Below, piece by piece: positions 1 through 11,557 of a stretch of 64,000 bases of DNA. Source of the DNA: Atopsyche davidsoni (Eukaryota > Arthropoda > Insecta > Trichoptera > Hydrobiosidae). The stretch covers positions 2,170,001 through 2,234,000 of the forward strand of contig JAILWY010000012.1 in assembly GCA_022113835.1 (NCBI GenBank). The letters run 5' to 3'. Positions within the stretch are counted from its first letter, which is position 1, and each line of letters begins with the position of its first letter. A model generated the notes under the pieces. It searched no databases. It worked only from the letters and a program-made list of their open reading frames with translations, and was not told where the DNA came from. A program made the position numbers and the translations under genes.

Positions 1-335
1 CATATTTTAAAGTTTATGAATGAAAATATTATCCTATCGTCTTAAAATTCGGCACATAGCTGCGGAAAAATTTACTTAACTTATGTGCAAAAAATCAGCG
101 TTGTATCTTTTAAGATATTCTATACAGAACGGAAAAATGAAACATACACACATACAAACACACAATGGCTATTATTATAGTAGATAATGTATAAGTGTGA
201 ACCGCATGTATATTATCTCCAAAAAGGCTAGTGATTCATGTGTGATGAAATTTTATTTGATATCCCAGCTGTATCTCAAAAAAAAGTTTTTTGACTTTTC
301 TCTCGATTCAATTATGGTCGATATGGACGTCTCAC
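1..335 (-). other. Wnt6: Start of Wnt6 intron 3
   Basis: This is the donor-side part of the intron that follows exon 3. It is AT-rich, and I see no gene or repeat in it. Confidence 0.8.
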
Positions 336-643
336 CAGTCTTCCAGCATTGTTGTTGTGGAGCTTGATCAGCGTCTTGATGTCGCTGCGTCGCCGGTAGC
401 GCGCGTCCATGAAGTCCCTGGACCTCCTGTGGCCGTACCGGATGTTGTCCCCGCAGCCGCCCCATTGCCAGTCCCCGGCCGGAAGGACGACCCCCCCGGC
501 ACCTCCAGGCCGCCCCTTGGAGCCCGTCCTCTGTGCCTTGTCGCACGAGCACTGCACCAGGTCTCCAGCAGTGCAGGCCCTCGTGATGGAGTACGTCACA
601 CCAGCTGCCGTGATGGCGTTCACGAAACCAGTTTCTCTGGTGT
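336..643 (-). CDS. Wnt6: Wnt6 exon 3 (partial gene)
   Basis: This exon encodes residues 95 (split codon) to 197 of a secreted Wnt ligand of the Wnt6 class, which signals through Frizzled receptors. It reads DTRETGFVNAITAAG, then a cysteine pair CSCDK, a Gly-rich insert, WQWGGCGDNIRYG, and ends LHNNNAGRL. These are hallmark Wnt blocks, and the RETxFVxAITAAG and FMDAR pieces fit Wnt6 better than Wnt1 or Wnt10. The acceptor reads TATAG before base 643 and the donor GTGAGA follows base 336. The 308-bp length (2 + 102 codons) joins exon 2 in phase and leaves in phase 0. No stop or frameshift is present. The next exon, expected to hold the CHGxSGSC acylation site, lies off the left end of the window. 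Confidence 0.95.
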
Positions 644-1346
644 CTATAAAAAAAAAGAAAACAATCAGTTTATATATACACACATTTGGATAAGATAGGC
701 GTATTCTAATAGACCATAAGCTACCCTTAGTAAATATTTTATAATTCACATAACATCCCCTATTTAATATGATATTTAAAAGAGTATTTTTATGACACTC
801 AATTATCCGGTGATTATTAAAAATTCAATATATACCTACTGAACCTCTATAATGCTACCTGTATACTTGGAAAACCGGTATCGTGCGTTATGTCACCAAA
901 GGAAACCAGTAATTAAGTCAATAGATATTAAGTATTGCGTTTATTGTAACGAAAATAATGTGGTTTTCCTTAATACTTTTCAAGATTGCTGTAATAAGAA
1001 TGGCAAACCAATTTGATAATAAAAAGCATTGCAAATACAATAAACGCGACTTTAAGTAGTTTTAGCACAACGACTCTTAAACTTGCGGTAATTCTGCAAA
1101 TATGTGATTTTAAAACCTGTCATTAGCACCTTGGTGTTAGCACTGTCGTAAGCTAAAATCAACTGTATTATATTTAAAGTATTAATGACTCACTTTTTCG
1201 GTATTTTTATCTCCAAAAAAATCAACAAATAAATTCTATCCACAACATATTACAAAAATACTTGTACAAGTATGAAATACTTTGAATATAAAATAAAAAA
1301 ATTTTTTTTTTAAGAAATAAATACATTTAATTCTTACTAATATGAT

Positions 1347-1456
1347 ACACAAATCACGATGATATTTTTCTGAGAGTTTCTTTAAATCATCTTCTATGTA
1401 TAAACTAATGTGCCTAATCATATTAGTAATAATATAATAAACCCGTAATGGGTAAT
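1347..1456 (+). repeat. Copy of the tRNA-arm fold-back repeat family (tail)
   Basis: About 110 bp from ACACAAATCACGATGATATT to CCCGTAATGGGTAATA is nearly identical to 32860-32970. The inner part (ATCACGATGATATTTTTCT.AGAG) also matches, inverted, the left arm at 2882-2932. This copy lacks the T-arm part. Confidence 0.75.
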
Positions 1457-2003
1457 ATCCAAAAAATAAGACATACATTTAATTCTAGTGAAATTTTTTC
1501 TCATCCAGAACAGCATGGACTTTTTTTTTGTTGTAAATATAATGAAAATATTTATAATTTCTACAAACGAATGCTTTTATCGAAATCTGCAGGTACATGG
1601 TCCAGCAAGCTCGGACGGCAAAGATTAGGGAAAATAACTTGAGCCTATAAATAAAATACTTGTAAGCCGGGGAGGCGCAGTACTTAGCCGGTGTCCTGAC
1701 AAGGCGGAGGACGGACGGCAGGACTAACAGGCCATTCAGGCGGATGGCTCGGACTGCCTCCCGTGATATGCTACCAATTATGCAGAAATGCAGTTGGCTT
1801 CATTCACTAGCTCATTAGCTAGAGTAATTTATTGCGTACTCGCACACTGCATCGTGCTATTAACCTTCTAATAATAGTAATCCACCACAGACTGGTTTAT
1901 CTGACTGGTATTCCAAGGTCAAGAGTCTGAAGAAGATTCGTGTGTCAAAAGCCTGAAAAAACTCCCGAAGAACATGAGCTGTCGAATCGCCTTGCCATTT
2001 GGG

Positions 2004-2212
2004 GTGTCCCAAAATTAACGCAAGATTTGAATTTGTCGCCATTTTTGCAGTAAAGTTTTCATTATTTTTGAAATATTGTTCAATAATGAAGACACGCTGT
2101 TCTACCGTGTAACGCTCCATTTTTACTAACCCTAAACTGTCAGCTGGTGTTCCCAAAGCTTTACTGCGAAAATGGCGATAAATTCAAATCTTGCGTTAGT
2201 TTTGGGACACCG
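2004..2212 (-). mobile_element. Short inverted-repeat element with remnant transposase start
   Basis: Arms of about 50 bp (2004-2056 and 2157-2212) are inverted copies of each other, both with GGTGTCCCAAAA at the outer end. Between them the minus strand reads MERYTVEQRVFIIEQYFKNN, which resembles the helix-turn-helix start of a Tc1/mariner-like transposase family, and then breaks into the other arm. It looks like an internally deleted DNA transposon. A clean TA duplication was not seen on the left side. Confidence 0.6.
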
Positions 2213-2710
2213 TTATATATAAATGTGTGTGATTTATTTTACATTGTTCAATTATTGAAAAAAAAAATTATCAATGAGTACAGGTAAGCGCACCCAAGTT
2301 TTAATGCATATATGCTTATTGCATTAACTTGCTAGAATTTAGAATTACATTTGTTCGTAGTTTTGGGCAGCCGATGATATTGAGATTTCTTGGGTGTTGT
2401 TCTGCTGAGTGATTTATTTTTCAAAAAATTACTTAGGATGCTTCCAGCACCAAAGCCGAAACGTCGGAAGATAAAAACTTATATGCAGCGCAAAAACCAC
2501 TGCAAGGGCGTACAATGGCTTGCCCTGCGCCAATGTTCAGCGCACGCCACCGCATCCAGCACGCGCAGAATTTCGTTTCTCCGCCAGCTGACAGGGCGCG
2601 CAATTACCCCTTGCTGCTGATTGGCTGATTTATGGCGCCCATTGTGCGCCCCGCGCCCCGCGCCCTGCGCCCAACCATCTCCTCTATTGTCCCAGCGGAG
2701 AAATTAACTA

Positions 2711-2850
2711 TGAATATCTTGTTGAGGGACAAGGCATTTGATTGGTGTTCTGCATCTGATGATGACCAAGTCTGTTGGTCGAAACTAGTCATGCTAAATA
2801 TATTATTTATTTTTGTGAAGACCGTCTCACAGGAAGTACGATTTTGCCTA
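2711..2850 (+). repeat. Hammerhead-bearing repeat, copy A
   Basis: The copy begins near CTTGTTGAGGGACAAGGCAT and includes the ribozyme. The same head, inverted, occurs at 26735-26761, as a fragment at 45955-45974, and at 59930-59955. The 3' limit is uncertain. The transposon class is not provable here because no protein is encoded. Confidence 0.6.
2752..2794 (+). ncRNA. Hammerhead ribozyme motif, minimal type I
   Basis: In order the 43 bases show: GCAT (stem I), the invariant CTGATGA, T, stem II GACCAA-loop GTCTG-TTGGTC (six perfect pairs), GAAA, a two-pair stem III (AC, loop TA, GT), the cleavage base C, then ATGC closing stem I. The GUC|A site would be cut after base 2790. Every core position matches the hammerhead consensus. 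It sits in a dispersed repeat that starts CTTGTTGAGGGACAAGGCAT. Short stem III forms like this are known from satellite DNAs and Penelope-like or retrozyme-type elements. Self-cleavage is predicted and not shown. Confidence 0.8.
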
Positions 2851-2881
2851 TACAGGTTTGATTGATTGATAATGATTAATT

Positions 2882-3051
2882 TCAAATATTGAAAATTGAT
2901 TAAAGAAACTCTTAGAAAAATATCATCGTGAATATTTAATTGGCATAATAAGTACGTTGGCATAATATATGGCCATGTAAGCTTGGGGATGTGGGTTCGA
3001 ATCCCACATATTTTTCTAAGAGTCTCTTTAATCAATTTTCAATATTTGAAA
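2882..3051. repeat. Fold-back repeat with tRNA-like T-arm
   Basis: Arms of about 42 bp (2882-2923 and 3008-3050) are inverted copies with a single mismatch. Just inside the right arm lies GTGGGTTCGAATCCCAC, a perfect tRNA T-arm and B-box. The rest does not fold as a tRNA, so this is a tRNA-derived SINE-like or fold-back element and not a tRNA gene. Confidence 0.65.
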
Positions 3052-4608
3052 AAATGTACATAATCATTATTAGTCATGGTTAAACTATAATAAACTCAAA
3101 GTGAAGAAAGTATAAAAAGTTACTCATATCATTAATAAAAAAAATAACTATGAATAATTATTGTCGCCACTTAAAGCTCTGCTGTCTCAAAACACTCGAT
3201 CAATTTTAAAAACAATTTAACAATTTAAAGCTTTTTTGCTGTCCTTGCATCTATTGCTGGCTGTGTAAAAATTTACGTGTATGCAATAATATATATGTAT
3301 ATATTGCATTCTAAAAAACCGAAGTGTAAAACCCGTAAAAAAAAATTCTCGTATTAAATTGCTGGGTTTTTTTAGTATTGATATGTATTTAAACCGTTTT
3401 TATTCGGCCGCTGCCTTAAATATATATCTGTTAAATTGTAACACCAATAAAATCCGCCGCTGTAGCCGTCAGTTGACAACAAAGAAGCTGCCAGGGCACC
3501 CTTGTATTCAAATTATTTGCCCGAGCCTCCGAGAAAACCTTCTGAATTGAATTGCAGGAAAAAATAACAATTTAGAATTTATCTGTTCTCGATATGCGAA
3601 TGATGCAATTTGGTCGCAATTAGCCGAGAAGAAAAACAAAATTTGATCACGTATTTCATTAAGTCCTACCAACTTCACTTGCCGGTATCGCAATTTATTT
3701 TCACTATCCACTCGCATAAATATATCAAGAAGGCTTTTATCAAATCCAAAAAAAAAACAACCCCACAATGGCGGAGATAAAACTGCCGCCCTGTGACAAC
3801 TTTATATCTCCAATAAATGCTAATGAAACCAATGCGACGGCCTGATAGAGTCCTGTTCCACTTGCGCGGAGCTTCGTTAGGGTTGCCAGGTGAAAGACAA
3901 TCACACACCGAGAAGGCTTTCAGCATGAAATGTTGTTCACATAACCCTTCACGACCGACTAGTTTAATTTGTAATATTCCATACTTAGATATATTCTGGA
4001 ACACCATATCTTAACTAAACATATATTGGAAACACTGTACTATTTTTTTGAGTGGTACGTCAAGTTGTTTTGTGTACTAAGAATATAGCAATACTCGTAC
4101 AATTTATTGGCTGTATTTAATAATCAGTTTATTTAACTGCTTCTTTTACTTTATCTCTCCGGTAATGAGACCGCTGTGAGAGGGGGCGCTTTATGGTGGC
4201 CCTGGCGTTGGCTTATCAACATGCAAAATGGACGACGGCCGAGGCGGTGACAGGCGAAGACGCGCGGACACGGCCGAAAGTTGCCGAGCGAATGCCAAAG
4301 AGGGAATGCATGGGAATCGTTAAAAGCCGAGGAGTTCCGCATTTCGTGGTGAAGAAAACCCTACAACTGTACCGGCTGGAATTAAAGAAATTATGGTTAT
4401 TTAGCCAGCGCGAGAATACCTCGGTGAAGTTTTCTCCAAGTGGACCACATTGCTATCTTCGACCTGTAACATAACTAAGTTTTTTTACAGTTTTTGAGCC
4501 TGTTAAAAATATCAGTCGTCTCCAGGTTCATAAGCAAATAAAACAACGTTTAATATATAATCTGTCTGTAGAACACCTAATTTGTAAAAAAGTAAATATA
4601 TCTTTTGT

Positions 4609-5320
4609 CCCATACTCGAGTTTTTTTTTTATCATTTTTTGGTCCGTTTTGCGAAAAATTGACTGCATCAATCAAAAAAATTAAATGCAAAAAGTTAGAT
4701 ACATCACTTTTTCCGAACAGAATATATTTTTATTTCTTTTAAATTTACTTTTGATATGATAAATATGTGTTTTCCGATTGAAGTAAAACATTTAAAAGTC
4801 TATTTTTCAATTGGAATTAAAAGTTTAAAAAAAAAAAAACCTTTAACAAACTTTGGTTTTGAAAAGTCGTCATTTTATAAAATTTTTCAACATCTTCAAG
4901 ACTTTATTTTACCTTGAAAATGGGCGTTAATTGAATAATAAAAATAGATAAACATAATTTATAGTTTTTTCAATACTTTACAAAAAAATCAACTTTCGAC
5001 ATAGAAAAATAAAGTGACAATTAAATTAATCAAATAACACGATTTCGCCAGGTAAAACGGTGGTTTTTTTGTGGCAGACGGGGGATGGACACCAAACAAG
5101 GTTAGGTAGCAAGACCCTTAAGAAAATACTGTACGATGATTTCAACTCGATTTTTTATTGCGGGGTGATTGCTTATGATTATTTAAAAACATATATAAAT
5201 ATTCTACGCTTCACTATAAAACGGAAAACATCGCGTGAAGAAGTTCGAGTCCCGTTTATCGCGGTAATATTTTTTATATATTCCCCTGTACTGTAAAACC
5301 ACATAGGACTCCCAAATTTC
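4609..5320 (+). repeat. Dispersed repeat, about 0.7 kb
   Basis: This block is the inverted counterpart of 54508-55296. Shared landmarks include the CCATACTCGAG end, TTTTGGTCCGTTTTGCGAAA, GGGGGATGGACACCAA, AGGTAGCAAGACCCTTAAG and GAAGTTCGAGTCCCG (a B-box-like word). No transposase or reverse transcriptase was found in it. A third fragment lies at 5448-5515. Confidence 0.8.
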
Positions 5321-5447
5321 AGAATTATTTGATGTATAAATATTTAAACACTAAAAAGCGTAAGCTAAAGCCAAAAATATTTTTTAAATATCGTAGCTTT
5401 TCTTGATACATAAAGATATTTCCTACTATGTTTGCAGCTTCTGCAGT

Positions 5448-5515
5448 GCTTTTTTTTGTGGCAGACGGGGGATGGACACCGAGCAAGGTTATGTAGCAAG
5501 ACGCTATACAAAAAG
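5448..5515 (+). repeat. Fragment of the 0.7-kb dispersed repeat
   Basis: The landmark TTTGTGGCAGACGGGGGATG, followed by GACACC and a diverged GTAGCAAGACGC, is a second copy of part of the neighbouring element. Confidence 0.7.
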
Positions 5516-6449
5516 AATTTGTATTCGCATAAATTAAGCCTGTAGGTAATTGTTAACATATTAAATAATTAAATAAGAAAGTTTCTTGCTTATTCAGAGG
5601 GAGGTATTTCGTACGGGTCGGGCTCGCATGAAAAGTATCGTTTCACTAGGAGGTACACGGGTAACATAAATTTGCAGGCTCGGGACAGCGGCCGACGCAT
5701 TCCCAGGCCACCTCTAATTATCGCCCGCAAGGCCGCCGAGGCTTTTTGTGGGCCGCAATAGAATTCAGCGCGGAGGCTCGCCGGATGCCTCCCTCCCCGG
5801 CTGGAATCCCGAGCCTCCCGGTTAATTGGGGGGAGGGGATTAAATTCGCGCTCGGATGACTTGTATGAGGAGTTGCTTTCTCACGGTCCATGTTGACATT
5901 TTTATTTTCAACGCTGTGGGGGTAGAGTGGATTTTATGTTTTTGTAAAAATGGTCGTTGTTTAGTCATAGGGGTGGGTTTTAAATTTTGCCATGGTTTAT
6001 ACAAGTACGGTGTAGAACAGTCCCTCTCTTCAAGTGCTGCGCCACCGAGTCGGAGAGATGGTGTCACATGGACGGTGAGGGACTAGTCCCGTCCATGTTG
6101 GCACACAAATCAGCCTGAAACGCAGTCACGGACTTCTGCGAAAAGGTCCAATCCTCTGGAGAGGGCTTGACAAGCGAGCCCCTCCCAACCGCCTTAACCA
6201 AGCCTCCGTCTTTTTATTGATATTTCTTTTCAAAGCTGTTTTATGTAATATGCTGCCTCTTCCCTCTTTACAGGATTGCACCACATTAAGAAGAAATGCT
6301 TGCGGGGATCCTCCCCGCAGGGAAACGATGCTTCCTTTCAGCCACTTTGTTTTTTACATATGTATTTGAAGGCTGTGCAGAAGGATTAAAAGAGACGCCC
6401 CCGTAACCCAGTAGGTGCCCGATGGCGGTCCCAAGTACAGGGGGCAAAA

Positions 6450-6936
6450 AAAGGGGGGTCACTAGGATCATTCAGGAGGTCCTTAGAAAATTAAAATCGA
6501 TTTGGGGGTCCCTAAGCAACGCCAGGGGGTCCGCGCAAGGCTTAATATAAAATTTTAAAAATTTTTACTCATTTTTATTAATATGGAAGTTAAAATGTAT
6601 AATAATTAATACATTATTAGCGATTTTTACGTCCTAAATAAAATATAAATGTAGACAGGTGCATAAAATACAAGTAATAACAGGCATCGCGGTGAGTCAG
6701 GCAGGATTATACAGGAACGCAATAGAGTCGATACTTGCACCAACTAGTCTATAATATGAATTTATGTAGTTTTTCACGCAGGGTCCGTAGGCAAGTTTTG
6801 ATTATGAAAGGGGGTCCATGGAAAAATTTGACGATTAAAGGAGGTCCGTAGGTAAGTATTGAGTATGAAAGGGGGTCCGTGGGCAAGTTTGACTTTGAAA
6901 AGGGGTCCGTGTGCCAAAAGAGTTTGAGAGCCACTG
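6450..6936 (+). mobile_element. hAT-type MITE, copy 1 (left end lost)
   Basis: The 3' end AAAAGAGTTTGAGAGCCACTG matches the copies at 39240 and 53644, and the left terminal inverted repeat is missing. Its inner right part holds four tandem units of about 36 bp (GGGTCCGTGGGCAAGTTTGA-like, 6780-6915) where the other copies have fewer. It abuts a LINE-tail fragment on its right. Confidence 0.75.
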
Positions 6937-6939
6937 GTG

Positions 6940-7065
6940 TAGAAGGACCCGGGGACCAAATGCACTAATTTACCCTTAGAAAACCATGAACACTGGATCA
7001 GCACGAGTATATGTTCAGTGAAATGGTCGCCAACCTTCTCTGAGAAGAAGTACTTGATGAAGAAG
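6940..7065 (+). mobile_element. LINE 3'-end relic (type B)
   Basis: GTGTAGAAGGACCC ... ACCATGAACACTGGATCAGC ... AAATGGTCGCCAACC matches 18957-19045, 36562-36695 and 48407-48530. One frame of the better copies ends EYMLSEMVANLL-stop, like the C-terminus of non-LTR reverse transcriptase ORFs. It is oriented plus, antisense to Wnt6. A further scrap lies at 7228-7260. Confidence 0.6.
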
Positions 7066-7943
7066 GTTATATCTATAAATTTCAAACATCATTAGCTTAC
7101 ACAATTATTAAATCCATTTGTTATTTTTTTGTTTTATTATGCACAAGATATTTAAATTCAGTCCTTTTATAGGTTAAATTACGCTACAACTATTAATCGC
7201 AAGCATTCTTGGCAAAATACTGCTTTCCGAACCTCCTCTGAGGAGAGACACTTGATGATGTAGATACAAATATGAACCCTTAATGGTTAAGAGATTACGA
7301 TATAAATATCAGTACATTGAGGGCGTCTTCGGGTTTCAAGATCTTCAAATGTATATGAAAAAAAAAACATCAAAAAATACGTAAAACATACATTACAAAC
7401 GCAAGGAAATACTCGTATTATTGGCTATTTTTGTAAATATTAAATTGATTGTTAGGTAGATAACTTCGTATTGAATCAAAATATGCGCTTTAATTTATTG
7501 CTATTTTGATTACGATAAATCAAAAATTTAAATGATATATTTTAAATGTTACTATTTATGTGGCTGGTGTACGCAGGTTTTCTGAAAGAAAGCAATCATC
7601 GCTGATGTCTTGATGCCGTAATAAACTGAAGCTTGCTTGGGCGCAGGCTTTGCGAACTTTAATTAGAAAATAAATTACAATCTGCTCTTGAGTCTACGAA
7701 TCGTTAGATTTACATCTGATCTCAATAGACTAAAACACTTCCTCTTTTAGATTAAGAATTTGCAGCATATTGAGCAAAAAATTAATGCCTTCACGTTATA
7801 TCTTGACTATGTATGTTATAGATTTTCTATTAAAGTTTTTACAGTATCGATGAAATGAACCACATTTGCAGCCATAATTGATCAGGATATCGTAAAACTT
7901 AATTAAACGGTTATCAAAAATGAAATAAAAATAGCAGGTAGGT

Positions 7944-8062
7944 AGGCTTATTGGCTCAGTGATTAGATATTTGAGTCTTGACTTAGTCTCACGTTTAGAC
8001 CCTCGCCCTGACAGGCAAATTCCTATTTATATGAGTATACTCAAAACAGTATAGAAATTGCC
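7944..8062 (+). repeat. tRNA-derived SINE fragment
   Basis: TATTGGCTCAGTGATTAGAT is a good A-box (TRGCNNAGYGG-like), and GTTTAGACCCTCGCC about 45 bases on is a worn B-box. This spacing is that of a tRNA-type Pol III promoter. The sequence does not fold into a tRNA. Confidence 0.55.
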
Positions 8063-10295
8063 AACAATCGTGGTTTTTTTTTAAATCTATGCCAAAAATA
8101 ATAAATACAAATATGTGTCTCTGTTGATTGGTTTTATTTTAGTAACCAAGCACATTTATACTAAAAAATTATAAAAATGTACTTTACTATGCGTGTTCTT
8201 AAATAGATTGTTTACAAGTTATTAAATGTTTCTGTTTTCATAGTCTTGTTCAATAATACTGAATACTTACGAAACGTGTTTAATTAGAATATATTAAATA
8301 TTCACTAATTGTTATATACACCTGCAAAATATATTATATATTGTGAAGAGGTAGATGTTGTGTCAATAATCATATAATATTATTGAATTCGTCGTATCTT
8401 TGCAGTTGTATATTTATAATACAAGCCAGTATGTCGGTTTGTTCTGAAAATGTGAATTTGTTCAAGTACTTTTTAATTTTCATACAAAGCAATATCAGAG
8501 TCAGACTTTGTGTCAATATTGTTAAACATCAATATATTATTAAAATCGATCATAAATATAAAAAAGTGAATAGTCTCTCTTTTTATGCTGTGAGTTTTTC
8601 AAACTTACTCATCTCCGTTGTTTTGCTCGCGTTGTGATTTTCAATTTAATTTCGTATTTGATTTCAGGAGATCAGTTGATGTCCACTCATTTGCAGTTAC
8701 GTCTTTGGACAGGCTTTGCGAGTGGCGACAGCAAAGCTTGACGAGCATAATAGTGAGGCTGAACAGTCCAGCCTGTCCCATAAAATACCCGCCAGAAAAG
8801 AACGTATCAATATTTATTTTATTCTGTTGACACCTCATATATTTTGCCTTTCAATACGCGAACCATAGAACGTAATATACGGGGCGTTTAATATGTCGAG
8901 CTAATACGAAGAGAAGCAAAATTTCTTCTGATTTTATGATGTTGATTTTTGGAATTTATTATAGTTTTTCAGTATTTTACAATAAATATTGTATCATACA
9001 ATGCTCTTTAATTTGCCGGTCATCTGTAACTGTGCTTCAAAAATCAAATGCAAACTATATCATTTCAAACATTTTAGATGCATTTTCACAACAAACTATG
9101 GCACTGATTCACAAGCACACAGTATTTTTTGGCAAAACTATCAATGGTGTCAGGTAAATTATTCAAATGAATAGCCATTCTGCAAACAATTGATAACTTC
9201 AAGAGATCAGTGTGATTTGAAGGAGTGCCAAAAAGCACCTGACGTTTCCGAAGCACACCATTTTACCTCAACTAATCGTAGTGTGATAAACACTGTATGG
9301 GTGCTTTTTAATAATAATGAATTTAGCTTTAGTTATATTTTACACAAAGCTCAATGTTACAGATGACTGAAAACTCTGCTTGAAATTCCTAATATATTTT
9401 GTGTAAAGATTACAAAAACCAACACAATGATCTGCTTAGATGCTGCAGTGTACGACGACGGTTGAAAAAGCCACGTTTACCATCAAAATACCATAAACAT
9501 TTTCTGGCTGGTGGGCAGTGCCCCCTGGCATGGGTTTTTGCGGATAGGGACCTTAAATTGGGCCCGTCAGAGGACGCGTCCTGATGGACGGCTCCGGCCG
9601 AGGGCCCCGCAAAAAGAACGACTCGCGGGGCACTCGGGGGAGGCATGTGGAGATATAAGAATATGTTCCCAAGGAATGTATCAAAGAGAAGGACACTGTC
9701 TCAGCTTTGGAAGAAAAAAATTAAAGACGTGTAATATTTGGTACATATTAAAAAGAAAGCGATTTTCATGGCAAGCTTTTTTTTCAGTCATCTTCACGAG
9801 GTTATATAATATATTTCCAGGGAATGCATCTCAAGGATGTTTATACACTCGTTGAATGACATTGTTCCAGTTTTAGAGGGAACAAATTAAAAGCGTGTTT
9901 AAATGCATATTTATTAAATTATTAGAATAAAATTTTAAAAAAAATGTAATCTCTGTAATAAAATTAAAAGAATCGAATATCACATCACAAAAATATTTTT
10001 TTGATACGATTGACGTAATTTGTATACAAATGCACGCAACCTTGCGGAAAGGTAAATTTGATTTATTCAGTATGAATATTTTGATATGATATTCGAATCA
10101 CCCTGTACGGTTATTTTTTATATGTCATTATACATTATGCATCCAAAAAGTATCGGTTTTTACGAGATATATTATTTAAACGGGGGCGCACGTGAGGGAT
10201 CCGGGCCGGGGAGAGCCGCGCATCCATCATGTCGCCGGCGCGGCCGCTGGGCTATGATAATTTGGCAGACGGGGTTTTTTCCGCCGCACCCCGCC

Positions 10296-10402
10296 GGGGC
10301 TGGGGGCGCAGGGGGCAGGGGGGCAGAAGCCAGGGGGCCAGGGGGGCAAGGAGCCAGGGGGCAGGGGCAGGGGGGCAGGGGGGCAGGGGGGCAGGGGGGC
10401 GC
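10296..10402 (+). repeat. G-run tract (GGGGGCA-like) with quadruplex potential
   Basis: More than a dozen runs of four to six G, separated by CA, CCA or CAGGA, fill about 105 bp. The plus strand is the template for Wnt6, so the pre-mRNA would be C-rich. The long open frames on both strands here are low-complexity artefacts. Confidence 0.85.
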
Positions 10403-10433
10403 ATTCCGCGGCCATTGTTCCCGCGGAATGCGC
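10399..10433. repeat. Perfect 13-bp hairpin next to the G-run tract
   Basis: GCGCATTCCGCGG and its exact inverse CCGCGGAATGCGC are separated by 9 bases. Both arms are CpG-rich. Confidence 0.8.
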
Positions 10434-10502
10434 GCGAACTGTCCGCCGCGCATGCGCCGGGGATGTCGTGTTTTATGGCACATTTTTTAAAACTATTACG
10501 CG

Positions 10503-10640
10503 CTTTTTGCCGCCGCTGCATTGACGCTTTCGACTCAATGAAAGCGCCGAGCCTCGTTGCTTTCGCTTTATCAATCGGAAAAATAGCCATTCGAATGCTT
10601 TAAACACAAAATGTTTCAAGACATTTATCCGAGGTATATT
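10503..10640 (+). repeat. Dispersed repeat X, copy 1
   Basis: CTTTTTGCCGCCGCTGCATT, GACGCTTTCGACTCAATGAA and AGCCATTCGAATGCTTTAAA are all shared with 11558-11709, in the same order and orientation. Confidence 0.8.
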
Positions 10641-11093
10641 GGACAACATGCTTTTGCCTTTATGGGTGATGAATTGACGAGTCGCCGATTTCACCTATTA
10701 GGTTGATGGAGTTGTGTAGGCTGGCGAAACGTTGCGTATTCAGTTTATTACAGAAGTTACAAGAATAACGTTTACAAATTACTTGACGGCGGAAGTCGTG
10801 TTACGTAGTAAGTCTCTACTGTCGCGATGCCGAGGAAGTCTCGGTGAGCAGAAGGCTAGTTGAGTGTACAGGTGCCAGAGGAAGTCTGGTGGGCAGAGTC
10901 CCTTATAATGGTGTGCCCGCGCGAGGTTTGTCAGACCTTAAGTTAATGGAAATTAATATTTGCAATCTATTGGCCTGAAATGCGCCTCGCAATCCATGCA
11001 CGGGTAGTCTGCCCCACAGAGCTTGACCCCACAAAGCCTATCATTTTTTTGAGAGAACTCTACATTAAAGTTGTTTTTGTGGAATTGAATTTG

Positions 11094-11556
11094 TAGCTTC
11101 TGATTTATTATTTTTATTTAAAAAATATATATAGCCTTAACTGAAACTGGCGTGAGGCCAATAGCATCAGTCTGGGATTCTAATCGGGATCGACTCGACA
11201 CAGAGACCACAGTCTAACCAATTAGACAACAATCCAATAATTTTTTTGTATTTTTGTCACGTATAGTTACTTCGATTTGGATTATTTATTCACATTATTT
11301 GATTAAGCTCTTCGAATCTATCTTGTAAGTTATTATGAATAAAACTATATGTTGTTTCCACTTTTATTCAGATATCGCACAAAATGTCAGTTATTAACCA
11401 CTCCCCGCATCTATCTTTACTCAGTCTTTTATCTATTGAAATGGTGTGTTGTTTATTTAAATACATCTACCAGATTTTGTTGTAAAGTGCAAACGAATAA
11501 AATTAGTATGAGCATTTTATTTGAAATCCTTCAAACTCACTCTGAGAGTTACAAGC
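11094..11556 (-). repeat. Dispersed repeat Y, copy 1, with tRNA-like promoter
   Basis: About 460 bp match 14267-14703 with small indels. On the minus strand the SINE-like words TGTCTAATTGGTTAGACTGT (A-box) and CCGATTAGAATCCCAGA (B-box) sit about 50 bases apart. The long flank contains TTATTCACATTATTTGATTA and ATTGAAATGGTGTGTTGTTT. Confidence 0.75.
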
Positions 11557-11557
11557 A

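Noticed and set aside
2990..3010. tRNA gene suggested by a perfect T-arm
   Set aside because: No acceptor stem, D-arm or anticodon arm can be folded around it. It is part of a fold-back repeat.
10086..10603. Open frames of 100-134 codons on both strands
   Set aside because: They arise from the GC-rich G-run tract and give low-complexity Gly/Ala/Arg or Pro-rich products with no splice or start support.
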